A stretch of 64,000 nucleotides of DNA from Peptoniphilus_A sp022767005 (lineage in GTDB: Bacteria > Bacillota > Clostridia > Tissierellales > Peptoniphilaceae): the NCBI RefSeq assembly GCF_050315115.1, contig NZ_JBNPOJ010000002.1, positions 62,001-126,000 on the forward strand, given 5' to 3'. The position numbers and the translations under genes were made by a program. Every line of letters starts with the position of its first letter. The stretch's first letter is position 1. Below are positions 34,656-43,789 of the stretch, one piece after another. Below the pieces are notes generated by a model. The model did not search any database, was not told the origin of the DNA, and saw only the letters and a list, made by a program, of their open reading frames with translations.

Positions 34656-34785
34656 GTACATATATTGTATTTATAGCCTATCATTTTTAGGAAGGCTATA
34701 CTTCATAAATTTTATTATAAATTAGTTTTTGTTCTTGATTTTTATAGTCTGCGTAAAATCAAAAGTCTATTTTATGACTTTAGTT

Positions 34786-36633
34786 CTATTCATTGTCGAA
34801 GCCGCCTGTGTAGAGGTTGTAATAAATTCCTTTCTGTTCAAGTAAGTCTTTATGGTCTCCTCTTTCTACAATTTCTCCATTTTGTAAAACTATTATTACA
34901 TTGGAATTCATAATTGTTGAAAGTCTGTGGGCGATTACAAAAGTTGTTCTGCCTTTCATAATTTCGTCCATTCCCCTTTGCACAATTTTTTCTGTATGAG
35001 AGTCTATGGAGGAAGTTGCCTCATCGAGAATCATTACTGGTGGATTAAAAATTTCTGCTCTAGCTATGGATAATAGTTGCATTTGACCTTCAGACAATTC
35101 GCCGCCTGCTCCAGTGATAATTGTGTCGTAGCCATCCTTTAGATTTTTTATAAAATTATGGGCGTTAGTTCTCTTGGCAGCTGCAATAGTCTTTTCCATG
35201 TCAACTTCATCTACGGAATAATTTATGTTTTCTGCAATTGTACCTGTAAATAAATGTGTATCTTGAAGGACCATACCAAGTGATGAGCGAAGGTCTTTCT
35301 TTCTTATTCTCTTTATATCGAAGCCATCAAAGGTAATTTCACCACTGTCAATGTCGTAAAATCTATTTATTAAGTTTGTGATTGTGGTTTTTCCTGCACC
35401 AGTTGCACCAACAAAGGCAACTTTTTGCCCTGGTTTTGCATATAGATTTAGATTTTTAAGAATCTTATTCTTGCCGTCATAGGAGAAGGACACATCATTA
35501 AATTTAATGTCGCCCGAAAGTTCTCTGTATTCATCTGTGGTAAGGTCATGCCAAAAATATTTTTCTTTTCCATTAACTTCACGTACAACTTTTTCTACAT
35601 CACCAGAATAGTCTTCGGGACTAACTTCTAAGAAGTCAAAAATTCTTCTTGCGCCTGCAATTGCAAGAACAACGGAGTTTATGTTGCCGCCGATTTGACC
35701 CATGGGACCTGTAATAGTTCTTGATAATTGTAAGAAGGATGCAACTACCCCGACAGTAATACCAAAGCCGCCGTGTACTGCCATTAGTCCACCGATTAAT
35801 GCAAATAAAATGTATTGAAAATTTCCAATTCCAAAAATCATTGGAAAAAGGAAAAGTCCCAATCTATTTGCAATCATCGTGTTTTTCATAAGTTCGTCAT
35901 TTATAATTTTGAAGTCTTTTTTCGCAGCTTCTTCGTGATTAAAAACTTTTATGACTTTTAGTCCGTCAGTCATTTCTTCGATGTATCCATTGGTTTTTGC
36001 TAGAGAATTTTGTTGGCTCATAAAATAATGAGAGGATTTTCCGCCAATTACATTCATTACAAAAATCATAAGTCCAACTGTAAGAATTATTATGAGAGAC
36101 AAAAATACAGATTGAGAAAACATGGCAATTAAAACCATTGTTATTGTCATAAGTGATGATACAAAAGAAGGAAAAGATTGGGAAATCATATCTCCAAGTG
36201 CTCTTACATCATTTGTATAATAACTCATAATGTCACCGTGACTTTTGCTATCGAAGTAAGATACGGGAAGAGATTGCATCTTTTTGAACATCATCTTTCT
36301 AATTTCGCCAAGAGTGTTCTCGGAAATGTAAACCATTAGTCTTGAATATGCAAAGGATGAGAGCACACCAATTGCCAAGAATAAAGACATTTTAATTAGC
36401 AAGTCCAAGAGATTTGAAAAATCAGGGACATCAGTTTTTAAAAGTGGTAGTACATAATCATCTATTAAAAATCTCATGAAAAGTGAAACGGAAATCGTGG
36501 CAAAGGATGAAATTATTACAAATAAAGAAACTGCTAGGAGTTTATATTTATGTCTTTTAAAAATAAAGGAAAATAATTTTTTTGCTGCATCTTTATTTTC
36601 TGGAGATGTAATTTTTGTCTTATTCTTTCGCAT
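34786..36633 (-). CDS. Heterodimeric ABC exporter, subunit with intact catalytic site
   Basis: 615 residues: six-helix exporter domain (about 40-340) and ATPase domain. Walker A is GATGAGKTT, Walker B MILDEATSSID with catalytic Glu, H-loop VIAHRLS, while the signature is LSEGQ, not LSGGQ. Its partner encoded directly upstream has complementary defects, as in BmrCD, LmrCD and TM287/288. ATG 36633 is preferred over the upstream in-frame start at 36663 because GGTGAT precedes it. It overlaps the partner gene by 14 bases. Probable multidrug or lipid exporter. Confidence 0.9.
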   Translation of the reverse strand: MRKNKTKITSPENKDAAKKLFSFIFKRHKYKLLAVSLFVIISSFATISVSLFMRFLIDDYVLPLLKTDVPDFSNLLDLLIKMSLFLAIGVLSSFAYSRLMVYISENTLGEIRKMMFKKMQSLPVSYFDSKSHGDIMSYYTNDVRALGDMISQSFPSFVSSLMTITMVLIAMFSQSVFLSLIIILTVGLMIFVMNVIGGKSSHYFMSQQNSLAKTNGYIEEMTDGLKVIKVFNHEEAAKKDFKIINDELMKNTMIANRLGLFLFPMIFGIGNFQYILFALIGGLMAVHGGFGITVGVVASFLQLSRTITGPMGQIGGNINSVVLAIAGARRIFDFLEVSPEDYSGDVEKVVREVNGKEKYFWHDLTTDEYRELSGDIKFNDVSFSYDGKNKILKNLNLYAKPGQKVAFVGATGAGKTTITNLINRFYDIDSGEITFDGFDIKRIRKKDLRSSLGMVLQDTHLFTGTIAENINYSVDEVDMEKTIAAAKRTNAHNFIKNLKDGYDTIITGAGGELSEGQMQLLSIARAEIFNPPVMILDEATSSIDSHTEKIVQRGMDEIMKGRTTFVIAHRLSTIMNSNVIIVLQNGEIVERGDHKDLLEQKGIYYNLYTGGFDNE

Positions 36634-38356
36634 CAAAATCACCGTCGCTTTCTTGAGTTTCATTGATTTCTTTATAAATTGGACTATTTTTAATTAAATT
36701 TTCGTGTGTTCCAATGTTCTCTATTTCACCTGAATCCATGACAATGGTGTAATCCGTATTTTTTAGTGATTTAATTTTTTGTGAAATCAAAATTTTTGTC
36801 ATATCCGGCCTTAAATTGTTTAGAGAATTAATTATTTTTTCTTCGGTTTTATTGTCTAGGGCTGAAGTTGAGTCATCCATAATTAAAATTTTCGGGTTTT
36901 TTAAAATAGACCTTGCAATAGAAATTCTCTGTTTTTGTCCACCAGAAAAGTTAGTGCCACCTCTTTGTACAGTCATGTCGAGATCCTTTTCTGGATCAAT
37001 GAAGTCGTCGCACGATGCAATGTAAAGTGCCTCTTTTAATTCTTCATCGGATAAATTTTCATTAGCCCATTTTAAATTTTCACGAAGTGTGCCAGTGAAT
37101 AGTTGATTTTTTTGTAAAACGACAGATACTTGGTCTCTAAGAGCTACGAGATCATAATTTCTAACGTTTTTTCCACCAACATATACTTCGCCACTTGTAG
37201 TGTCAAATAGTCTTGCTATTAAACTTATGAGAGTGGATTTACCAGATCCTGTTGGACCAATTATGCCAACATAGTCTCCAGAGTTTATCTTTAAATTAAT
37301 ATTTTCTAAAACTGATTTGTCTAAATCACCTGAATAAGAAAAATAAACATTGTCAAAAACAATTTCTCCATTTTTCACTTCACTTACAGCATTTTCAGGA
37401 CTAAATATAGATGGTTTTGTGGAAATTACTTCATTTATACGAACAATTGAATTTCTAGCGATGGTAATTTGTACGGTAATCATTGAAAGCATCATAAGTG
37501 AAATCTGAATTTGAATTGCATAAGTTACAAGACCTGTTAGCGCACCCGTGCTCATGTTTCCAGCCACGATGAAATGACTACCAAGCCATGCAATTAAAAT
37601 AGTCATAAGATATGTGGAAAAATTCATAAGTGGATTTGTAAAGGCAAGAAGCTTCTCCGCCTTGATGTAATTATTTTGAAGTTCATCAGAAATATCATTA
37701 AACTTTTTTATTTCCTTATCTTCTTTTACAAAGGACTTAACAACTCTAATTGCAGACAAGTTTTCTGATACATCCGTGTTTAATTTGTCTGTGATTTTAA
37801 AAACTCTTTCAAAAATTGGGTAGGCTCCCTTGATAATAAGTCCCATTCCAGTGGCGATTAGTGGAATTATAATTACAAAGGTTGGAGCAAGTTCTTTGGA
37901 TAGTTTAAAACTCATGACGAAGCAAAAGATGGTTGTAAGAGGTGCCCTTATTGCCATTCTAGTAGTCATTTGGAATGCCATTTGTACCATTTGCACATCA
38001 GTAGTCATTCTAGTGATGAGAGTTCCCCTCTTGAATTTGTCCATGTTTTCAAAGGAAAAATTTGTAATGTTCTCAAACATGGAGTAACGCATATTTTTTG
38101 CAAGCCCACTTGAAGCCTTTGTAGCAAGATAACCTGAAATTATACCTGTTGTAAGAGAAATTGCCGCAAATATAAATAATATAATGCCAAAATGAATTAT
38201 ATTTTTACTTGAATTTTTTAGTATGCCTTGATCAATAATTTTTGTCATGTAAAAGGGAATTGATGTATTCGTTAAAACTTCTAACAAAACAAAAAAAGGC
38301 GAGAGCACTGCATACTTTTTGTACTCGCCTAAATTATTAAAAATAATTTTTAACAT
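36620..38356 (-). CDS. Heterodimeric ABC exporter, subunit with degenerate catalytic site
   Basis: 578 residues: six-helix domain (about 10-310) and ATPase domain. Walker A GPTGSGKST and signature FSGGQKQRISIARS are intact, but Walker B ends ILIMDDSTSALD (Asp for catalytic Glu) and the H-loop is ISQKIKS (Gln for His). This is the non-catalytic half of an asymmetric exporter, with the downstream subunit supplying the working Glu and His. Confidence 0.9.
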   Translation of the reverse strand: MLKIIFNNLGEYKKYAVLSPFFVLLEVLTNTSIPFYMTKIIDQGILKNSSKNIIHFGIILFIFAAISLTTGIISGYLATKASSGLAKNMRYSMFENITNFSFENMDKFKRGTLITRMTTDVQMVQMAFQMTTRMAIRAPLTTIFCFVMSFKLSKELAPTFVIIIPLIATGMGLIIKGAYPIFERVFKITDKLNTDVSENLSAIRVVKSFVKEDKEIKKFNDISDELQNNYIKAEKLLAFTNPLMNFSTYLMTILIAWLGSHFIVAGNMSTGALTGLVTYAIQIQISLMMLSMITVQITIARNSIVRINEVISTKPSIFSPENAVSEVKNGEIVFDNVYFSYSGDLDKSVLENINLKINSGDYVGIIGPTGSGKSTLISLIARLFDTTSGEVYVGGKNVRNYDLVALRDQVSVVLQKNQLFTGTLRENLKWANENLSDEELKEALYIASCDDFIDPEKDLDMTVQRGGTNFSGGQKQRISIARSILKNPKILIMDDSTSALDNKTEEKIINSLNNLRPDMTKILISQKIKSLKNTDYTIVMDSGEIENIGTHENLIKNSPIYKEINETQESDGDFDAKE

Positions 38357-38387
38357 ATAACACTTCCTAAATTCTATTTAATTTTGA

Positions 38388-38416
38388 TACATATATACCC
38401 AAAATAATTTTGTCAA
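38388..38416 (-). promoter_or_regulatory. Promoter of the ABC exporter pair
   Basis: On the minus strand TTGACA (38416-38411), a 17-bp spacer and TATGTA (38393-38388), about 30 bases before the start codon. Confidence 0.6.
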
Positions 38417-38502
38417 ACACTTTACTAAAAATATTATAATACTTTACTTAAATGAATTGTATTTAAACTTTATTTGTAATAATATATATATGGAGGGATA
38501 TT

Positions 38503-38742
38503 ATGACGGACGATAAAAAAGAAAAAAATTTAATTGAAAATTCAAAGACTCTTTCTGATTCAAAAAAGAAAGAAATGAAAGCAAACATGGAGCAACAAAG
38601 GGAAATAAAACCCGAAGATAGACCAGATTCTGATGTATATGCTAAAACTGAAGGGAAAGATCCAAAAACGGGAATTGAAATCCCAACAGATGCAGAAGTT
38701 GAAGAAGCTAAAGAATGGGTTGACAAAGAAAATAGAATGTAA
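38503..38742 (+). CDS. Small acidic/basic protein resembling DUF3787 (CDIF630_02480-type)
   Basis: 79 residues, highly charged and without hydrophobic segments. The C-terminus IEIPTDAEVEEAKEWVDKENRM-like block (here split as IEIPTDAEVEEAKEWV then DKENRM) recalls the IPS-xxVxxAKEWVDEN ending of DUF3787 small clostridial proteins, some described as spore-surface proteins. The assignment is from memory and tentative. GGAGGG precedes the ATG, and a terminator follows at once, so it is a single-gene transcript. Confidence 0.65.
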   Translation: MTDDKKEKNLIENSKTLSDSKKKEMKANMEQQREIKPEDRPDSDVYAKTEGKDPKTGIEIPTDAEVEEAKEWVDKENRM

Positions 38743-38747
38743 AATAT

Positions 38748-38770
38748 GGCCTAATGATAGGCCTTTTTTT
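38748..38770 (+). terminator. Terminator after the small DUF3787-like gene
   Basis: GGCCTA/TAGGCC stem with an ATGA loop and seven T. Confidence 0.8.
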
Positions 38771-38783
38771 ACGAGAGGTGCAA

Positions 38784-39335
38784 ATGGATAAAAAATTTTT
38801 AGATTGGCTCCTTAGCATAAGGACTAATACATTAAATAGATATATGATTGCAATTACACATCTTGGCACAGGTGGTGCTATTTGGCTATTTACAATATTT
38901 ATTCTATTTTATCTTGGCTTTCGAATTGAAAGCATAAATATAGCTTTAGCACTATTTTTTAACGGAATAGTATGCAATTTACTTTTAAAGAATATTTTGA
39001 AAAGAAAAAGACCTTCTTGGATTTCAAAGGTCGAACTTTTGATAAAGAATCCAACAGACTTTTCTTTTCCATCGGGTCACGCATCTTCATCCTTTGCCGC
39101 TGCACTAACTATTTATTTTTATTTTAGAGGTATGGGAATATTTTTTCTAGTTGTTGCAACATTAATTTCACTATCAAGAATTTATCATTTTGTACATTAT
39201 CCAAGTGATGTAATAATTGGGGCAATGCTTGGAATGATAATTGCTATTTTAACAAAAAATAGTTACGATAAATATATTTTAGAATTTTTGCAAAATAATG
39301 CTACATTTTTATTTAGACCTATTCCTAAGTTCTAA
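38784..39335 (+). CDS. PAP2-family membrane phosphatase
   Basis: 183 residues with about five membrane segments. All three PAP2 motifs are seen: KRKRPSW, PSGHASSSFAA and SRIYHFVHYPSDV, which contain the catalytic histidines. Likely an undecaprenyl-diphosphate or phosphatidate phosphatase acting outside the membrane. ATG 38784 has GAGAGGTG in front. An earlier in-frame start would read through the terminator hairpin. Its 3' end overlaps tadA on the other strand by 27 bases. Confidence 0.88.
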   Translation: MDKKFLDWLLSIRTNTLNRYMIAITHLGTGGAIWLFTIFILFYLGFRIESINIALALFFNGIVCNLLLKNILKRKRPSWISKVELLIKNPTDFSFPSGHASSSFAAALTIYFYFRGMGIFFLVVATLISLSRIYHFVHYPSDVIIGAMLGMIIAILTKNSYDKYILEFLQNNATFLFRPIPKF

Positions 39336-39761
39336 AAAAAATTCGGTAATTAGATTTGCACATTCTCTTTCGCAAATACCAGACTCATAACTTATATTGT
39401 GATTAGTTATGAGTTTTTCTATTTTCTGATGAGAAACAACTGCTCCAAATCTTTTGTTTTTAGCACCAAAATACAAATTTCTAATTCTAGAATTTAAAAT
39501 TGCCCCCACACACATTAGACATGGCTCTAAAGTTACATAGATGTCTGAGCCTTCCAAGTGATAGGAATTTAAATTTTTAGAGGCCATATTTATCGCCATA
39601 ATTTCTGCATGAGCAATGGGGGATTGAAGTTCCTCTTTTTTGTTGTATCCATATCCAATTATTTTATTATTTTTTACTATTACACATCCAATGGGCACAT
39701 CATCTGATAAAAGTGATTTCTTTGCGTAATGGATTGCCTTTTTCATATATTTAATTTCCAT
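39309..39761 (-). CDS. tadA: tRNA-specific adenosine deaminase
   Basis: 150 residues. Deaminates A34 of tRNA-Arg(ACG) to inosine. The zinc and catalytic residues are H51-A-E53 and P80-C81-x-x-C84 (HAEIMA, PCLMCVGA). Normal length. It stands alone on the minus strand, converging on the PAP2 gene. Confidence 0.92.
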   Translation of the reverse strand: MEIKYMKKAIHYAKKSLLSDDVPIGCVIVKNNKIIGYGYNKKEELQSPIAHAEIMAINMASKNLNSYHLEGSDIYVTLEPCLMCVGAILNSRIRNLYFGAKNKRFGAVVSHQKIEKLITNHNISYESGICERECANLITEFFLELRNRSK

Positions 39762-39867
39762 AAAATTATTATATCAAATAAATTTTTCAAATGTGTGTAG
39801 GACCTTTACTTTTATAAAAGTTTATATGAAAAATCATCTCTGTGATATAATATTTAAAGGTGATAAA

Positions 39868-40887
39868 ATGTCAGAATTAAATTTAGAACTTGAAGTTTGT
39901 GGCGGATGCAATGAAAAAATTGGAGTCAAAGATTTAACTAGCATTCTAAAAGATTTAAGGCCCTATAAAAGAGAAGAAATAACTGTGGGTTTTGATAAAA
40001 GAGATGATGCTTGTGTATACAAAATAAACGAGGATATCTCAATTGTTGAGAGCTTAGACTTTTTTTCTACAATGGTAAAAAATCCCTACGACTTTGGAAG
40101 GATTGCTTCAACAAATGCAATTTCTGATATCTATGCAATGGGTGGAGAGCCAAAATTTGCACTAAACATAGTTTGTTTTCCAGAGGAAGAGAATCTCGAA
40201 ATTTTAAGGGAAATCCTTCGAGGTGCAAGTGATGTTTGCAGAGAAGCGGAGGTTTCCATAACGGGCGGACATTCTATTCACGATAAGAAGATAAAGTTTG
40301 GTCAATGTGTGACGGGAATTGTTAAAAATAGTGAAATTTGGAAAAACAATGGTGCAGAAGTGGGAGATTATTTTATTCTGACAAAACCACTTGGCGTGAG
40401 TCTTGTTATGAGCGCCTATTCCGTAGGCATGACATCAGAAAATAATTACATAGAAGCAATAAATAAAATGACTACATTAAATAAATATGCAGCAGAAATT
40501 TTAAAAAGATATGAGGTTTCCTCTGTTACAGATGTTACAGGATTTGGCTTAATAGGTCATTTAGATGAATGCACTGAAAATTCTGTGGAAATTTTTGCAG
40601 ATGAAATAAATTTTTTGCCAGGAAGTTATGAAGCTGCCAGTGAATTTTTATTTACTGCAGGAGGACAGAGAAATAGGAAGGCACTAGAAGATGAAGTTGT
40701 CTTTACTTTCGATGATTTTGCCCTAGAAGAAGTTCTATTTGATCCACAGACTTCAGGTGGTCTTTTATTTGCAGCAAAAAAAGAAGAAGCAGATAAAATT
40801 TTAGATGAAATGAAAAAAAATGGAATTCCAGCTTTTTATGTTGGTCGTGTAATTCCAAGGGAAAATAAAAAATTCAAGGTGATATAA
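39868..40887 (+). CDS. selD: Selenide, water dikinase (selenophosphate synthetase), Cys form
   Basis: 339 residues. Makes selenophosphate from selenide and ATP. Family blocks: RDDACVY, FGRIASTNAISDIYAMGG, GGHSIHD, TDVTGFGLIGHL and DPQTSGGLLFA. The catalytic position is Cys (CNEK, C14 with K17), and no in-frame UGA is used. ATG 39868 has AAAGG upstream. An in-frame ATG at 39793 would add 25 poorly fitting residues. It heads a four-gene selenium set without selA, selB or a selenocysteine tRNA in the window. Confidence 0.93.
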   Translation: MSELNLELEVCGGCNEKIGVKDLTSILKDLRPYKREEITVGFDKRDDACVYKINEDISIVESLDFFSTMVKNPYDFGRIASTNAISDIYAMGGEPKFALNIVCFPEEENLEILREILRGASDVCREAEVSITGGHSIHDKKIKFGQCVTGIVKNSEIWKNNGAEVGDYFILTKPLGVSLVMSAYSVGMTSENNYIEAINKMTTLNKYAAEILKRYEVSSVTDVTGFGLIGHLDECTENSVEIFADEINFLPGSYEAASEFLFTAGGQRNRKALEDEVVFTFDDFALEEVLFDPQTSGGLLFAAKKEEADKILDEMKKNGIPAFYVGRVIPRENKKFKVI

Positions 40888-41463
40888 ATGGAAATTGATG
40901 CAAGAGGATATGCTTGTCCAAAGCCAGTTATTATGACTAAAAGGGCAATTAGCAAAAGCAATGCAGAAGAATTATTAATAAAAGTTGATAACGAAGTTGC
41001 AACAGAAAACTTGAAAAAGATGGCAGACCAATTGGGATATAAGGCAAGTGTTATTGAAAATTCTAAAAGTGATTATGAAGTCCATCTTAAAAAAATGGAA
41101 GATGTTAAAAATTTTGAAAATAATAATGACGAGTATGTAGTGATTTTTTCATCAGACAAACTTGGTATTGGCGAAGAAGAATTTTCCAAAAAATTAATGG
41201 AATCTTTCACTTATTCCCTTTCAGAAGAAGATAGACATCCAAAATATATTTTGTGTTACAATTATGGAGTTCATTTAACAACAATAAATGAAAAAACTGT
41301 AGAAGATTTCAAAAATTTAGAAAAAAAGGGCACGGAAATTTTATCTTGTGGACTTTGCCTTGAAAACTATAAATTAAAAGATAAATTAAAAATTGGCGAA
41401 ATAACAAATATGTATAGAATTTGTGAAATAATGACAAATTATAGAGTTGTAAAACCATGTTAG
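40888..41463 (+). CDS. yedF: YedF-type selenium metabolism protein (TusA-like plus DsrE-like)
   Basis: 191 residues. The N-terminal TusA/SirA-like domain starts DARGYACPKPVIMTKRAI with the persulfide-type Cys-Pro. The C-terminal part (about 85-190) is DsrE/DsrF-like, with ILSCGLCLENYKL holding two cysteines. The start directly follows the selD stop. Members of this family co-occur with selD and probably carry sulfur or selenium. Confidence 0.87.
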   Translation: MEIDARGYACPKPVIMTKRAISKSNAEELLIKVDNEVATENLKKMADQLGYKASVIENSKSDYEVHLKKMEDVKNFENNNDEYVVIFSSDKLGIGEEEFSKKLMESFTYSLSEEDRHPKYILCYNYGVHLTTINEKTVEDFKNLEKKGTEILSCGLCLENYKLKDKLKIGEITNMYRICEIMTNYRVVKPC

Positions 41464-41717
41464 AATACTATATCTTGACCTTTGATTCTTCAAATAGATC
41501 CATTAAGGCAGAGAGGATCCTTCGAAAAAACAAATTAAGGGCGAGGGTAATTCCTGTTCCGGAAGAACTTTCAAAGGGTTGTGGATTTTGTATAAAGCTA
41601 GAGGGTGAAATAAAGGTTGCCAAAGAATTTTTGAAAGAAAAAAATATTTCTCCAAAGGGAATATATAAGCTCAAAGAAGATTCTGTAAGAAAAATTACAA
41701 AGATTGGTGAAAAATGA
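41457..41717 (+). CDS. DUF3343 putative Se/S carrier protein
   Basis: 86 residues. The middle holds LSKGCGFCIKLEG, a CGxC motif suited to carrying selenium or sulfur. It overlaps yedF by 7 bases and the next gene by 4 (ATGA), so the four genes are tightly coupled. Confidence 0.85.
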   Translation: MLEYYILTFDSSNRSIKAERILRKNKLRARVIPVPEELSKGCGFCIKLEGEIKVAKEFLKEKNISPKGIYKLKEDSVRKITKIGEK

Positions 41718-42856
41718 TTTACTTAGATAATTCATCTACTACACTTATAAAACCAGATGTGGTTTCAAGGACTTTATACGAAGCTATTGCAAGCCAAAAA
41801 TTTTCAAATCCTTCTCGTGGATTTTACCAAGAGGCGATAAATTCCAGCGAAGGAGTTTATGATGTAAGAGAAATTATAGCGGAATTTTTTGGAGTAGAAG
41901 ACCCACTAAATATTGCCTTCACGGCAAATGTTACTACTTCACTAAATTTAGTTTTAAATTCACTTTTTAAAAGTGGCGACCACATAATTACAAGCGTAAC
42001 GGAACACAATTCTGTTTTAAGACCACTATATCAACTTGAAGATAGAGGTGTTGAGCTTTCCTTTATAGACATTGATGAAAATTACAATTTAAAATTAAAG
42101 GAACTTGAAAATTGTTTAAAAGACAATACTAGGGCAATAGTTATAACTGCCGAGTCCAATGCAAGTGGAGTCCAAACTGATTTAGAATATATTTACGAAT
42201 TTGCAATAGCCCATGACCTTTTAGTAATTATTGACGGAGCACAAGTTGCAGGAACTGCAAAGATAAAATTTAACGAGAGAAAGTATCCAAAATTAATTTT
42301 TTGCATAACGGGACACAAGGCTCTTTTTGGACCAACAGGGACTGGAGCAATAATAGATTTGTCAGGGGAAAAATTTAAAAATGTATTTACTGGAGGCAGT
42401 GGGGTAAATAGTTTTCATAGATTTAATCCCGTTGAGATGCCAGATGTTTTTGAATATGGTACAATTAATTTCCACTCAATATTGGCACTTGGTGCAGGAG
42501 TAAAATTTATCGACGAAATTGGAATAGAAAGAGTTTCAAAAAAAATTCACGCATTGCGACAAAAGCTTTTTTATGGTATAAGAGAAACTCCAGGGATAAA
42601 ATTATTTTCAAATGAAAAGGATTCAAGCATAGTTTCCTTTAATTACAAGGATTACCCATCTTCTGAAATTTGTAGGAGAATGTATAAAATAAATAAAATT
42701 GCCTCTAGGGGTGGAATACACTGTGCACCACTTTTTCACGAGAGAGTTGGAACAAAGACAAGGGGCATAGTGAGGCTATCACTTTCCTATTTTAACACTG
42801 AGGACGAAATAAATAAGACAATAGATACAATAAAAATAATAGCAGAGACTAGCTAG
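41714..42856 (+). CDS. Class V aminotransferase, cysteine desulfurase family (EF2568-like)
   Basis: 380 residues. PLP lysine in ITGHKALFGPTG and catalytic Cys in GGIHCAPLFHE, so cysteine desulfurase or selenocysteine lyase chemistry is expected. This is the subfamily found beside orphan selD genes in bacteria with selenium-dependent molybdenum hydroxylases, as in Enterococcus faecalis. It would supply or receive selenium for the labile Se cofactor. The hydroxylase itself is not in the window. Confidence 0.87.
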   Translation: MIYLDNSSTTLIKPDVVSRTLYEAIASQKFSNPSRGFYQEAINSSEGVYDVREIIAEFFGVEDPLNIAFTANVTTSLNLVLNSLFKSGDHIITSVTEHNSVLRPLYQLEDRGVELSFIDIDENYNLKLKELENCLKDNTRAIVITAESNASGVQTDLEYIYEFAIAHDLLVIIDGAQVAGTAKIKFNERKYPKLIFCITGHKALFGPTGTGAIIDLSGEKFKNVFTGGSGVNSFHRFNPVEMPDVFEYGTINFHSILALGAGVKFIDEIGIERVSKKIHALRQKLFYGIRETPGIKLFSNEKDSSIVSFNYKDYPSSEICRRMYKINKIASRGGIHCAPLFHERVGTKTRGIVRLSLSYFNTEDEINKTIDTIKIIAETS

Positions 42857-42865
42857 GAGGGAAAA

Positions 42866-43744
42866 ATGACTTTTAAAATAATATCCGACTCTTCATGCGA
42901 TTTAGACAAAGAAACGCTGGAGGAACTAAGTGTAGATGTTTTAAAAATAAAAAGTATAGACGAAAATGGCGAAGACTTGCCCGAAGAAATTACTAATCAA
43001 GAAATTTACCAAGATATGAGAAATGGAAAATTTTTTAAGACAAGTCAAATTACTTATTATGAGTACTTAAAAAAATTCGAAGAGCTTGCGGGAAAAGGAA
43101 TTGACATCATTTGTATGACACTTTCGTCTGGACTTAGCGGAACTTTTCAAAATGCTTACATGGCAAAAAAAGATATTGAAGAAAAGTATAATGTAAAAAT
43201 AAAAGTTTATGACTCTCTTGCGGCATCAGTTGGCTTTGGTCAAATAACCTATTTCGCAGGACTAGCTGCAAAAAATGGGGCGAGCTATGAAGAAGTGTCA
43301 AGGTTTATAGAATTCTTGATCGCAAACACAAAGCATATTTTTACAGTTTTTGATTTAAAATATCTTTACGAAGGCGGCAGAGTTTCAAAGACAAAGGCAA
43401 GAATTTCAAATGTCTTAAATATCCTTCCAATATTAGAAGTCGATGAAGAGGGAAAACTTTATGTTTCCGATGTAGTTCGTGGGAAAAATAAGTCCTATAA
43501 AAGAATGGTAGAAATTATTTCTGAAAAATCCACCTCAGATGGAAGTGATATAATTTTTCCAGTTTATGCAGATGACAGAGAAATTTTAAATCCATTAATT
43601 GATAAATTAAAAGACAAAGGGTATGATAAATTTTTGTGCCTAGAGATAGGTCACACAATTGCAGTGCATGTTGGTCCAGACATCTGTGGTCTAGCCTATT
43701 TAAAAGAAAATATTCCAGAAGAATTCAAAAAGTATTTAGATTGA
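42866..43744 (+). CDS. DegV family fatty-acid-binding protein
   Basis: 292 residues. IISDSSCDLDKE at the start, TLSSGLSGTFQNA and EGGRVSKTKA are DegV/FakB hallmarks. Members hold a fatty acid for FakA kinase. FakA is not nearby. It follows the desulfurase gene by 9 bases with GGAGGG, so it may share the selenium transcript by chance. Confidence 0.92.
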   Translation: MTFKIISDSSCDLDKETLEELSVDVLKIKSIDENGEDLPEEITNQEIYQDMRNGKFFKTSQITYYEYLKKFEELAGKGIDIICMTLSSGLSGTFQNAYMAKKDIEEKYNVKIKVYDSLAASVGFGQITYFAGLAAKNGASYEEVSRFIEFLIANTKHIFTVFDLKYLYEGGRVSKTKARISNVLNILPILEVDEEGKLYVSDVVRGKNKSYKRMVEIISEKSTSDGSDIIFPVYADDREILNPLIDKLKDKGYDKFLCLEIGHTIAVHVGPDICGLAYLKENIPEEFKKYLD

Positions 43745-43761
43745 AAAGAATAAACTTAAAG

Positions 43762-43789
43762 AGAAGTCAAAACTATTGACTTCTTTTTT
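43762..43789. terminator. Terminator between converging DegV and MATE genes
   Basis: AGAAGTCAA/TTGACTTCT, 9-bp perfect stem, then TTTTT on the plus strand. It overlaps the last bases of the MATE gene. Confidence 0.8.

Noticed and set aside
39793..39867. N-terminal extension of SelD from ATG 39793
   Set aside because: The extra residues fit no SelD pattern. AAAGGTGATAAA before ATG 39868 is a good ribosome site.
39868..40887. Selenocysteine-containing SelD
   Set aside because: The catalytic position is encoded as Cys. There is no in-frame TGA near the start.
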